Assembly (NCBI RefSeq): GCF_030445035.2
Contig: NC_080675.1
Coordinates: 69,642,544-69,706,543, forward strand
Source of the DNA: Dasypus novemcinctus
Taxonomy: Eukaryota > Chordata > Mammalia > Cingulata > Dasypodidae
Direction: 5' to 3'
DNA: 64,000 nt
The notes below the pieces were generated by a model. The model saw only the letters and a list, made by a program, of their open reading frames with translations. It made no database searches and was not told the origin of the DNA. The translations under genes and the position numbers were made by a program. The first letter of the stretch is position 1. Every line of letters starts with the position of its first letter. Of this stretch, positions 48,183 to 59,049 are shown piece after piece.

Positions 48183-48546
48183 TATATACCCCCTGTGGGT
48201 TTTTTTTGGCTTGCCTTCTGCTTTCTGGGTCCATTGTGCGTTCTTCTATGTCTGTATTTATTTTTATTTATTTACTCCCTCCCCCCCCACTTGTGGCTTG
48301 CTTGCTGTCTGCTCTTTATGTCCATTCACTGCACGCGTTTTGCTTGTCTCCCTTTTTTTGTTGCATCACCTTGCTGAGTTGGCACTCCGTGGCACTTGCG
48401 GGCCAATGGCACTCCATGGCGCCTGGGCTGGCAGCTCTCCACAGAGTGTGGGCAAGCCTGCCTTCACAAGGTAGCCCCAGGATGTGAACCCGGGGCCTCC
48501 CAAATGGTAAATGGGAGCCCAACTGATTGAGCCATAGCGGCTTCCC
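48183..48546 (-). mobile_element. Divergent tRNA-derived SINE (different DAS-like subfamily), antisense
   Basis: A 14-bp target duplication TGAACTACTTTTTT lies at 48169-48182 and 48547-48560. The reverse complement begins AAGCCGCTATGGCTCAATCA, with an A-box-like TGGCTCAATCAG and a B-box-like GGTTCACATCC. The body differs from the other SINEs: it has a distinct GC-rich middle and an extra segment of about 100 bp between the AATAAA-rich stretch and the terminal A-run. It is thus a separate subfamily or a fused 3' end. Confidence 0.8.
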
Positions 48547-48560
48547 TGAACTACTTTTTT

Positions 48561-49246
48561 ACCTTGATAAGAGTCTGGTATATTGGCAGTGGTTATGTTT
48601 GCTGGTTAAGTTAAATAGGCAGATAACTTTCTAAGTATATTTGGGACGACTGGGTGTTAACAAAAACTATGAAAAGCATTATGAAAATATATGTTTATAA
48701 ACATAATTGTTATGAAAAACGTATCTTTACAAACACCATATTATTCAATAATGTCATGGATTGTCAGTGCAGTTACATTTCTCATTTCTGTTTATCTCAA
48801 AGAGAAGAGCTCACCACATAAACTTCCAGAGCATTCTCTAAATACACAGCTTTTGTTTTGACTAAATAGCATTCTACGGATGTAAAATTATCCATTCATA
48901 TTTAATTCTTCCTACATGGTTAACTTTTCCTATTTTCCCTTACCTAGAAGAACAAAAATCCTTTCCGAACAGTCTCTATGCTTAAAGTATGAAACAAAGC
49001 TCAGAAAACATTAGAGACATATATCTTTCAGCCCATTTTCTTACAAAGCCTTAATACATTTTGCTTTGAGAAATGTTGGTACCATTCTACTTCAATGAGC
49101 CTCCCAATAAAAGGTAACAATTCCTTATCTGACCTAAGATAACAATAATGCCCACACACAAAACAGCACTATCTTTAGTAAAAAGGGCAGGCAAAGTACT
49201 AACTGAGATTTTAGGTATGAATAGTGCATGTTACTGGGACTATCAT
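48561..49246. other. No gene seen
   Basis: AT-rich sequence without recognisable features. Confidence 0.35.
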
Positions 49247-49713
49247 TGTTATGACTGGTTTCTTGTGTCAATTTGGCTAGGTTATAAAGTCTGAATGTTT
49301 GGTCAAGCACTGACCTGCTTGTTAATGTGAGGACATTTTGGGATGGGGTTTGCTATCTATAATCTGGTGATTGCTTCTATAATCAACAAAAGAGATTATC
49401 CTCAGCAATGTGGGGAGTCTTTTCATCCAATCCATTAGAGGTCTTAAAAGCCAGAGCTGAGGATTTCAGAGATCAGAAGAAATCAAACTCAACTTCAGGG
49501 CTGGTTCTTGCCAGAATTTCTAGCCAGCTAGCCTTCCCTGGGGAATTTGGCCCTACCTTTATCGCAATTTCCAGCTTGCGGCCTGCACTATGAAGCTCAG
49601 ACTTGTCAGCTCTTTTAGTCCTGTAAGCAAATATTTTATAACAAATCTCACATTCACACATACACATAAGCTGTTGGTTCTGTTTCTCTGGAGAAACTTG
49701 ACTAATACTGTCA
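49247..49713 (+). mobile_element. LTR-like repeat, sense
   Basis: It starts TGTTATGACTGGTTTCTTGT near 49247 and ends TCTCTGGAGAAACTTGACTA near 49704. TCATT sits at both edges (49243-49247 and 49711-49715), as for a 5-bp target duplication. The length of about 465 bp and absence of a frame fit a solo LTR. The same family recurs inverted at 44270-44700. Confidence 0.5.
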
Positions 49714-49715
49714 TT

Positions 49716-51154
49716 AAAAACTCTAAGGCTAAATTAAAGAGGGCCTGGCTTGTGGTGTACCACACTCCAACACACCCATGTACTATATATAGAGTCTGGA
49801 CTGGTTGAAAATTTTGTTGAGGAGAGATGAGGGGAGGTACAAAAAAGAACATTTTTTGGGCAGTAGCACTTCAACATTTATAGTAAGACACTATGCTTTC
49901 TCCAATCTCCTCCTGGTCAAGAGACAGGGACCTTAGACTGGTTCTTTTCCCTGAAGCCGTAGCTAAAGGAGGAGGGATAAGAGAATTCTGGTAAAATGTG
50001 TGGTTAACTATAAGAAAAGAAGACTGTTGTTCTGTTCCTAGATTATTTATTGTTTAACCATCAGATTTGCTATCTGGCTGGTGTAGCAAGAATTCTAGGG
50101 AGAACTGATGCAGAGAGATAACCAGATAATACTGACTTCCTCATGTTCTTGGTTCTAAAGAGATGTGTGAGATAGCTATATGGGACATATCCCTTCTGAT
50201 GGGGTTCAAGTGCACAAGGAATTCAATGCTCTAGATTGAAGTGGACAGTAGTAAGGCACTAAAGGGAAAAAGGGACTACAGTAAAGTGTTAGAGGGAAAA
50301 AAGAGACATGCAAATTAGAGTTTCACAGAGGTGAGGTTACCTGGTAAGTGTTGAGGATATGTGTAAGATTATATTCACTTGAACCACACATTCTCAGTTG
50401 TTGATGACCCATATATTCCAACTTATATAAAACCAGTACCACCAACTCACCTGAGGCATATATAATTAAAATTAGCTCTCCCCCTTTTTCTTTTTCCTTC
50501 TCTAATGCCAGAAGCATACAAGGTCAAGTGAAGAGTGAAAGAATGTGGGAAGCATTTTTTGGGAGGTCATGCAAATGGAACTTTGAATCAAATATGAACG
50601 TGAAATGTTAAAATAAATAGGATTAAGGTTTTAATAATAAAAATTGACTGAAATAATAATGTATTCTTCAGAAAATATATTATTCAGAAGAAAAACTCTA
50701 ACATATACTTTGACAGTGTATCTGTTAGAATTATAGAAAAAATAATTTTGTATGCCAAAGAAAAAACTTCAAAATTTTAAAAATATGCCTCTTGTACAAA
50801 TATATAGCAAGTATTTCAAAGCTTTATTTAACTCATTAAAGAGGAAATTTGCAAGGTGGGAGACTCTTTAAATTATCAAGTGAGGAACAAAAATTTTTAT
50901 AATTAGCCAAGAAAGACATGCTGAAATAAGTTTCCAAAGGTGGAACACAAATTGCTTAATACACTCAAGGGAAATATAATGATAACACTAGGATTATCTT
51001 CTCTACTCAGCAGAAGTCATTTGCATCTTCACTGACAAATATCTACATTAGCCTATAATTCCAAGAGACCAGCCTCTAATCAAGAGTAAATATTAAATCA
51101 AAGAAAGCTATATTCTACAGAGAAATAAATGATATTTGGGTAGGCCTGTTAGGT
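49716..51154. other. No gene seen
   Basis: Anonymous sequence with slightly purine-rich segments; no recognisable repeat or coding region. Confidence 0.35.
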
Positions 51155-51476
51155 CAGGGCCATCAGACATTTTTAAAATAATGGGCCAAATAATAAATAT
51201 TTTAGACTTTTCAGGACAAACAGTTTCTGACACAACTATTCAGCGGTGTCATTGTCATGGAAAAGCTCTCATGATAAAACAGGAAAATGTAAGCATAGCT
51301 ATATTTCAATAGCATTTTATTCACAAACACTGGAATTTGAGTTTTATGTAATCATCATCTCACAAAATAATCTTCTTTTGGTTTTCTTTTCAACCATTTA
51401 AAAATGTAAAAATAATCTTAGCCCAGAAGTACAGGGGGGTAGATTTGGCCAGTATGCTGTAGTTTGCCCACCCCAT
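51155..51476. mobile_element. Old hAT-type MITE, decayed
   Basis: It starts CAGGGCCATCAGACATTTTT and continues TGGGCCAAATAATAAATATT; it ends ATTTGGCCAGTATGCTGTAG TTTGCCCACCCC. Both ends are recognisable as a common mammalian hAT MITE with GGGTTGGCAAACT-type inverted repeats. A 60-bp AT-rich middle is altered, and the target duplication is no longer visible. Confidence 0.6.
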
Positions 51477-52027
51477 ATAAGACATGATTATATATCATAG
51501 TTGAATCTATTCAACCACATCGATTTTACCTGCAAGTGGAAGTTCTCAGTTTAAAATGCTTTAAAGATATGGTATCTTTATAGGAAAGATGTTGGACCAC
51601 GCTGAGCATTGAAAACAATTTTTTCTAGTTTTAACCTTACGTAAAATGAGACAGGTTAGTCACTTGAGTCCTTTGACTTCACATTGCTCAGATGTGCTTG
51701 GACTAAATGATTCTAAAGGCCATTCTTACACGTAAATTTTTTTTGCTAAAGATAAATACAAAGCAAATATAAATTATTCAGAAAGAGTTTCTATAAATTC
51801 TTATTTGATATTTCTAGAGCAATATATGTCAAGCAGGAGTTGTGTATTAAACCATAAACCATTGTTAACATGATCTATGTTTTATACAGTTACAAATGTG
51901 ATGGAAATTATACTTAGAGTGGCATAGTATGTGTCTGTTCTTGAGGATTCAAATCAACAAGTATAAACATTATAAACATTTAGAAAATGATGCAATACTG
52001 GGGGGGAAGATATCATCAAAATGAAGT
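51477..52027. other. No gene seen
   Basis: AT-rich flank of the L1 insertion; a G-run at about 52001-52007. Confidence 0.35.
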
Positions 52028-52040
52028 GGAGAGAACCAGC

Positions 52041-52047
52041 AAGATGG
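52041..52047 (+). promoter_or_regulatory. YY1-like core near the L1 5' end
   Basis: AAGATGG (CCATCTT on the other strand) lies 13 bases from the inferred 5' end, the position at which human L1 carries its YY1 site for start-site accuracy. Confidence 0.5.
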
Positions 52048-52169
52048 TGATGGAATAAGGAGCTCTTAGAGTCAGCTCTTGCTCCAGGGCAGTTAGTAAA
52101 CACCCAGAGCTCTCTGGAGCTAGCTGAAGCACCTGTTTGGGAGTTCCAGACATGAGAAGAGCATCCTGC

Positions 52170-53400
52170 AATGTCCTTGGGGGAGTGGAAGGAGGAGACT
52201 GCCCATCTGCAGAGAAAACTCATAAGTAGAGTGCTACACACCACAGAGGCTGGTGTCTATCCTTCACTGGAGGCACAAGCTGCCTTGGGAGCTATTCCAC
52301 GGCTAGAATTGAAAGCTCCACTTTACAAAAACAGGGGAGGAAGATATGGTTGGGAACCAACTTCACCTACTGATGAGTAAATTCAGTGGGCTGAAGTATA
52401 ATCCTGAGAACAGCTAACGTTTGAAACTGTCCAAGTCAGAAAGAGGCCGATAGCCATGATCTTATCTCCATGCCTGGCATGAGGGGAAGCAGGGCAGACT
52501 GAAATGTGCTGGTGCTGGTGGGGACTGGCTTCTTTCCATCCATATCATTTTGCAGCTCTTGCTTAGCCCCAGTGCCATCTCCAGCAGAACGAAGCTGCAG
52601 GGACCTGTGCCAGCCTCTCCAGGAAATTACCAGCCCAGCCTTGGAGGCTGGTGATTATCCCACTCTGATAGCACAAGTGGCCCCAGAAACCATCCTGTGG
52701 CTGGAATTGGGGCTCCATTTCCCAAAATTAGGAGATGAGGAGATGGTTGGCTGCTGATTTTGGCTACTGATTGGAAGGCTTGGCTGATTAAGATATAAAC
52801 CTGGGCAGCAGACTTGGCCCAGTGGTTAGGGCATCCATCTACCACATGGGAGGTCTGCGGTTCAAACCCAGGCCTCCTTGACCCATGTGCAGCTGGCCCA
52901 TGTGCAGCGCTAATGCGTGCAAGGAGTGCCCTGCCACGCAGGGGTGTCCTCTGCATAGGGGAGCCCCACACACAAGGAGTGCACCCCATAAGGAGAGCCA
53001 CCCAGCGCTAAAGAAAGTGCAGCCTGCCCAGGAATGGTGCCACACACACGGAGAGCTGACGCAGCAAGATGACACAACAAAAAAGAAACACAGATTCCCA
53101 TGCCGCTGACAACAACAGAAGTGGACAAAGAAGAAGACGCAGCAAATAGACACAGAGAACAGACAACAGGGTGGGGGGGGGGAAGGGGGAGAAATAAATA
53201 AATAAATAAATCTTTTAAAAAAAAAAAGATATAAACCTGGGAACAGCTGGGGTGTGAATCTGCCCAAGTTGGAAAGAGGCCGGTGGCCACCATTTTGACC
53301 CCATTCCCACCCAGAGGGGAAGCCCAGCTGACTGAAAATCACAGTGACAGTAGGAACAGGTTTCTTTATCCAGATCATATATATCTCTAGACTCTATTTC
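52170..53400 (+). repeat. Two tandem ~395-bp 5' UTR monomers, second split by a SINE
   Basis: GCTAGAATTGAAAGCTCCA (52302) recurs as GCTGGAATTGGGGCTCCA (52700), 398 bases apart. Flanking landmarks repeat in order: an AGGAGATG/AGGAAGATATGG block, TACTGATTGG/TACTGATGAG, GGAACAGCT/GAGAACAGCT, and GTCAGAAAGAGGCCG/GTTGGAAAGAGGCCG. A YY1-type CCATTTT at 53290-53296 matches the position of the cores in the copy at 1-2604. Confidence 0.7.
52806..53226 (+). mobile_element. tRNA-derived SINE (DAS-like) nested in the L1 5' UTR
   Basis: A perfect 15-bp duplication AGATATAAACCTGGG lies at 52791-52805 and 53227-53241. A box TGGCCCAGTGG at 52815-52825; B box GGTTCAAACCC at 52859-52869. Tail: G-run, (AAAT)n with AATAAA, TCTTTT at 53211-53216, then A's. 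It has an extra middle segment (ACACACGGAGAGCTGACGCA) missing from the copies at 4354 and 20791, so it belongs to a longer subfamily shared with the copy at 7042. Confidence 0.93.
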
Positions 53401-53860
53401 AGCCCCGCTTCTGGCAGGGAGGAGGCTGGCAGGCCCTGCAACATCCTATCCAGGTAAACTTTGGCTGGCACAGACTGAATATCAGAAGTCTACTGGGGCA
53501 ACTGCAGTCATCTTGGACCCACACTGCATAGATTGCTGCCCACACCTGCAGTTCCATCCCCACCCAAGGCAGGGGAGAAAGGGCCATGAAGCTTCATCAG
53601 CCTTTCTGGGCAACTACAGTCTAGGCCTGCATGACTTGGATTATTCCACACAGCTGTGACTCTGTCCCTACCCTTGCCAAATGAGAAAGTTGGGAGAAGA
53701 TTCATTGGTCCCTGGTGCAATGAGGGCAGCTCGAGCCTCCATAGCTTATAGTACTAATTACAACCTTGGCTCCTTCTGCACAACCAGCAAGGGAGAAAGG
53801 ATAGGAAGCCCTAAACTAAAGAGAACAACTGCACCCAGAATAAATACTCTAGTTATCCAG

Positions 53861-54815
53861 ATGCCAAGACACCAACAAAAAATTACAATCCACACCAAGA
53901 AACAGGAAGCTATGGCCCAGTTAAAGGAACAAGATAAGCCTCTAGATGACACAAAGGAGTTGAGACAACTCATCATTGATGTTCAAACAAATCTCCTTAA
54001 TAAATTCAATGAGATGGCTAAAGAGATTAAGGATATTAAGAAGACATTGGATGAGCACAAAGAAGAATTTGAAAGCATACATAGAAAAATAGCAGATCTT
54101 ATGAGAATTAAAGGTGCAATAAATGAAATTTAAAAAACATTGGAATCATTTACTAGCAGATTTGAGGAGGCAGAGGAAAGGACTGGTGAGCTTGAAGAAA
54201 TGGCCTCTGAAAGTGAACATACAAAACAACAGAAGAAGAAAAGAAGGGAAAAAATTGAACAAGGTCTCAGGGAACTAAATGACAGAAAAAGACATGCAAA
54301 CATATATGTCATGGGTGTCCCAGGAGGAGAAGAGAAGGGAAAAGGGGCAGAAGGAATATTTGAAGATATAATGGTAGAAAATTTCCCAACCCTATTGAAA
54401 GACATAGTTATCCTTGTCCAAGAAGCACAACGTACTCCCCATCTGAAAAAATATGAATAAATCAACTCTGAGACACATACTCATCAGAATGTCAAATGCC
54501 AAAGACAAAGAGAGAATTCTGAGAACAGCAAGAGAAAAGTAATGCATAACATATAAGGGATATTCAATAAGATTAAGTGCTGATTTCTCACCAGAAACCA
54601 TGGAGGCAAGAAGACAGTGGTCTGATATATTTTAGATACTACAAGAGAAAAACTTGCAGCCAAGAATCTTATATCCAGCAAGACTGTCTTTCAAAAATGA
54701 GGGTGAGATAAGAATAAAAAAAATACAGAAACTGCGGGAATTTCTAAGCAAGAGACTAGATTTTTAGGAAATACTAAAGGTTGTTCTAAAGCCTGAAAAG
54801 GAAAGGCAGGAGAGA
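53861..54815 (+). pseudogene. L1 ORF1 relic (ORF1p), stops and frameshift
   Basis: The start chosen is ATG 53861 (MPRHQQKITIHTKKQE), matching ATG 1217 of the other copy. A coiled-coil segment follows (LRQLIIDVQTNLLNKFNEMA, then EIKDIKKTLDEHKEEFESIH). An in-frame TAA at 54131-54133 interrupts it; the same frame continues through RRM landmarks RHANIYVMGVPGGEEKGKG to 54460. A short length change near 54450 shifts the frame, and further stops occur near 54539 and 54633. C-terminal landmarks (ILYPARLSFKNEG-like) persist to about 54815. The product would be non-functional. Confidence 0.87.
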
Positions 54816-54924
54816 GAGGCCTGAAAGAGAGTCTAGAAATGAAGATTATATCAATAGCACTAACTAAAAGTGTCAAAAGAGTGGTGAAAGTAAAATATGA
54901 CAGATAAAACTCAAATAGTCAGGA

Positions 54925-55580
54925 ATAAACTTAACCAAAGATGTAAAGCACTTGTATTCAGAAAACTGCAATTCAAAGTTAAAAGAAATCAAAAAAGTCC
55001 TAAATAACTGGGAAAATATTCCTTGCTCATGGATTGGAAGAATAAATATCATTAAGATGTCAATTCTACTCAAATTGAGATACAGATTCAATGCAATCCT
55101 GATAAAAATTCCACCAGCATTAAAAAAAAAATGAAAACACAATCATCAAATTTATTTGGAAGGGTAAGGGGTCCTGAATAGCCAGAACATCATAAGAAGG
55201 AAAAGTGAACACTCATTTTCAGACTTAAAATCATATTACCTAACTATAGTGGTAAAAACAGCATGGTACTGGAATTAAAGACAGACACATAGACCAATGG
55301 AACCAAATTGATGGTTCAAAAACAGACCCTTACATGTATTGTCAAGTGTATTTTGACTGTCTTGTCAAACCCACACAGCTCTGGCAGAACACTCCATTCA
55401 ACAAATGGTGCTGAAAGAATTGGATATTCATAGCTGAAAGAAGGAAAGAGGACTTCTATCTCAGACCTTATCCAAAAATTAACTTGAAATGGACCTAAAA
55501 CTTAAAAATAAAATCAAGAGCCATAAAACTTCTAGAAGAAATTGTAGGAGAATATCTTCAAGACCTGGTGGTCGGTGGTG
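54925..55580 (+). pseudogene. L1 ORF2 post-RT remnant without endonuclease or RT
   Basis: Translation gives the L1 landmarks that follow the RT: a [19 protein letters not shown] start, then [20 protein letters not shown] and [20 protein letters not shown] (open from 54952 to 55134). Later nucleotides encode a WYWH-type segment and the THTALAEHSIQQMVL region in several frames. No start codon or catalytic domain accompanies it. It begins directly after ORF1-end/spacer sequence at the join near 54915 and stops near 55580, where 3' UTR begins. Confidence 0.8.
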
Positions 55581-55599
55581 GATTCTTAAAGGAGATAAG

Positions 55600-56676
55600 A
55601 GGAGGACTGAGATGGACTACTGATGTTTAATATACGTAGAAGTTTTAATTAGCTTTACTGTAAAAGTGTGGAAATGTATAGAGTGGATGGTAACACACAG
55701 TGAGTAACAGCTAGTTTATAAATGGGGATGTGGCTGACAATAATAGTCTAGGTATGTAAGTGCCAAATGACAGAATGCTAGAGAATAAACTAGAAATTGA
55801 ACAGCACAGTAAAGCATAGCTGGATGAGAATTGTGGTTGATAGTATAGATGCAATAGTGTCCTTTGTGACTAGAGCAAATGCTCATCACTACTGCAGGGT
55901 GTTGGGAATGTGGAGAAGCATGGGAAAAATACAGCTGGAGTGACCTATGGACTGTGGTTAGCAGTAATAATATAATATTCTTGCATCTATGTGAAAGATG
56001 TACTGTGTTGATAATGAGGCAGTGTGGAAAATGTGAGCCAAATGTACACTATGGACATGGTAACAATCAGATGATATTATCTTATCTGTAGCAAATATTC
56101 CACCACAGTGTGGTGTGTTAATGGAGGGGAGTTGTTTGGGAATTCTGCACATGTGCATGATTGTTTTATAAGTTTACAACTTCTGTCATAAAAAAATGTA
56201 TTTAAAAATAATAATAGGGTGGGTTGGGGGGAAACACATGAAATGTAAGATAAGGACTGTGATTAGTAGTAAGGTTTTGATAATATGCCTTCATAATTTA
56301 TAACAACAATGCAAGGTATTGGTGGATGGTTCATGTATGGGACCCCTGTATTATGTTATGCATGTTTGCTTTGTAAATTCACACTTTTACTTTACACTTA
56401 ATTGTTTATATATGCTTATATATAAATGATATAAAGATAATAATAATAGGATTGGTTGGGGAAAAATACTGTAGTTAATAGTAATATTTTGACAATGCTC
56501 TTTAATCATTAGTTAAAAAGGTTTAACAACAGTGCAAGTTATTGGTGGTAAGGTGAGTTATGAGGGTCCTGTATGATGTTATATGTGTTTGTTTCATAAG
56601 CTCACAACTATTATTATACACTTATTGTTTATGTATGTTTATGCATGAGTGATAAACTTCAATAAATTAATTTTAG
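55600..56676 (+). repeat. L1 3' UTR with about four diverged ~210-bp tandem units
   Basis: A block of the form ATATT-CTTT--T-----AGCAAAT----CACTACTGC-GGGTGTTGG recurs at about 55851, 56070, 56280 and 56490 (for example CAACAATGCAAGGTATTGGT and CAACAGTGCAAGTTATTGGT). Each is followed by a TTTTATAAG/TTTCATAAG TTTACAAC/CTCACAAC word, seen at 56163, 56374 (TTTGTAAATTCAC) and 56603. The spacing of 210-220 bases and decreasing similarity suggest old tandem growth. The unit ends in AATAAATTAATTTTAG. Confidence 0.6.
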
Positions 56677-56689
56677 AAAAGGAAGTTGA

Positions 56690-59049
56690 GATATTGGCAA
56701 TAACCATTTTATAGCAAATTTGAAAGTTGAAGCCACAGTAAGGAGAAAAAAGACATTCAAACCCAAATGAACAATCCAAAATAAACTCTATTTCTATGAA
56801 GACTTCATAAAGAAAGTTATCTCAAATAGGAGAAAGTAAAACAATTAGAGGTTGATATGGAAACTATAAACAAACTAATCCTCTTCCAGGAAATTTCAAG
56901 TATGAAAATGTTACATAAGAGCCACCTCTTATGTACTTCCGGAAGTATTTAGAATCAAAATTAATCCAAAGAAGAAATGAAATTTAAAATTAAGGAAAAA
57001 TTTATTAACAAATTTAATATCACATATTGGAGGAAGAAAGAGAATATTTAATGATATCACTGTCATTAGGGTGGCAACATTAGCATAGAAAAGTTTTGAA
57101 CAGTGCTGGCTGATAAGAGATTTCTTATATCTCCTTTCATCTCATTGCTTCGTAGAGAGAACTAGTCTACCTGAACGTTACAGTTTTGTTTCTAAGAATT
57201 CCACTGTTATGTGTTTAAGGCTAGAGAGAGGGTAACATAGGTGATATGAATATTTTGTTTACTAAGAAATGCTAGTATGGGCAGTTTATATTTAAAAGTA
57301 TTTTCTCGCCCAAATTAACCTTCTCCTCTCTTCTTGACTGTCCATTTAAGCACATTATCAGTTAAATAAAAGTGATCTAGTATACACAAAAAATTCAGTG
57401 ACCTCATTATTTGTTACCAGAATAAACATTGAAATAAAAAAAACATAAAAATATTCAATTACTTTTGTGTATCTTTGTGAAAATAGAAAATAAATATTAA
57501 ACATTTTAACTGTTTTATAGATTTTCAAATATAGCAAAGAAAAGTAAATTTAAGAAAAATTATAAGTAGATTAAGAAAATATTTAACACAATTAAGTATA
57601 AAGAATTAGAAGAGTGTAGTAATAATAGAATTTTCCTAGATTACTGCCATTCCTTTTCATTGCATTTACACATAGTTTGTCACTTCAAGACCTGCATTCA
57701 TTATGTGCCTACCATGCTTCAAAACACTGGACTAGGTACAAAACTTTTAGTTCTTTGGTTGGCTGTCTACAGCAAAAGAAATTAAAAAGACAGGAAAATA
57801 TATATAGAGAGGGAAATATATTTCTATATTTCTGAATGAAGGTATGGCAATCAAATGTCAGTAAATTCATATCATAGGACAGGTCAAGGGATAAAAGGAA
57901 GATGAAATTATAGAAAATGCCAACTGTAATAAGGCATATTAGGCATTTTCTTATAATTACAATTAATGTTGGGAAAATTTTTTTCTATTTTTTTAATCCA
58001 ACCCAGCCCCCCCCTTACTCCTCCTTACATGACCTCACTGATATGACTTAAGCAAATTAACCAGACTCACAGATCTAGCACTGGAAGATAGGCTAACAGA
58101 AGACAGAAAGGGAGTAGAGAGTGGTGAGCTGTTGCCCATAAGGGGAAAAATCTATGATAAGGTGAAAGTCGTGGTTGGGCAGTGGACAGGGCAGAGAGTG
58201 GTGCAGTGGTGTGATTGGATTTGGCAGTGCTGGTCTGTAAGGGGAGTAATGATGGAAATAATTTATTTCAAAATTCTTGGGTATTGATAAAGCCATCTCA
58301 TATAAGTTAAGTTAATTTGCATGGTAATAACAAAATACATGTTAAAATATGACACCTGATTACAAACAATAACATTAACATTAATTACAAACATTTCTTC
58401 AGCTTTAGATTTTATAAATATGGAGATTGAAAATATCTGACAAGTTTCAGAAAAGCTAAATTTCAACTTTTAGATTAGTAAAATATTATTTTTAAAAGAA
58501 CACTAAACAAAATGAATAATATTTAAGATTATTACAAAATATCAAAACAACATTTAAAACATATTTTCAGTGTTTTTTTTTTCATTGACTTTTAAAAATA
58601 TCGATTCCTATCAGGTTATTATACCTGTCCAAATTAATTTTTCTCTATAGGTTTTATATCTGACATAAGGTCCTTGTGACGTGTAGTTGTATGTAAGAAT
58701 TGCTTTTGGCTTGGATGAGTGTTTTCTGCTTATGGGCATATCTATAAATGTATAACCAGCTATAACCAGCTATAAAATCGGAATGCAAATATATCTTCAT
58801 TTCACCAATTGCTTGTCAACATTGACATAAATTGAAAGTGAGTAAAGGGATATGCATGAATTTGAATAACTTTCTCACCATTCTCTACTGACACTTCCAC
58901 AGTATCAGCAAAGTACTTGTGAGAAATTTTGTAAGGCAATTTTGCATTTTTCAGTTAAAACTACTTTAAGAGTCATGTACCTAACTAAATGCATTTTACA
59001 TCAAATGCATGCCCATGGGTAGTAGCCATATTTAAAAGCACTTTAAGAA
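56690..59049. other. No gene seen; AT-rich sequence
   Basis: About 2.4 kb. A C-run lies at about 58007-58014 and a short tandem ATAACCAGCT pair near 58752. No recognisable coding region or named repeat. Confidence 0.35.

Larger units (their letters stand above)
52028..56676 (+). mobile_element. Sense half-L1-like element, complete at both ends, internal deletion
   Basis: Order: 5' end with YY1-type core (52041), two 5' UTR monomers, ORF1 relic (53861 to about 54815), a join near 54915, the post-RT part of ORF2 (about 54925-55580), a second join near 55590, and a long 3' UTR with internal repeats. Endonuclease and RT are absent. Likely target repeats AAAATGAAGT (52018-52027) and AAAAGGAAGT (56677-56686), 9 of 10 identical, bracket the unit. 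A young SINE sits in the 5' UTR (52806-53226). The copy at 1-2604 has the same first join, so the deletion was probably in the mobilised source. Confidence 0.8.

Noticed and set aside
55600..56650. CRISPR-like array
   Set aside because: Repeats are about 210 bases, diverged and within an L1 3' UTR of a mammalian genome; no short identical repeats with spacers.
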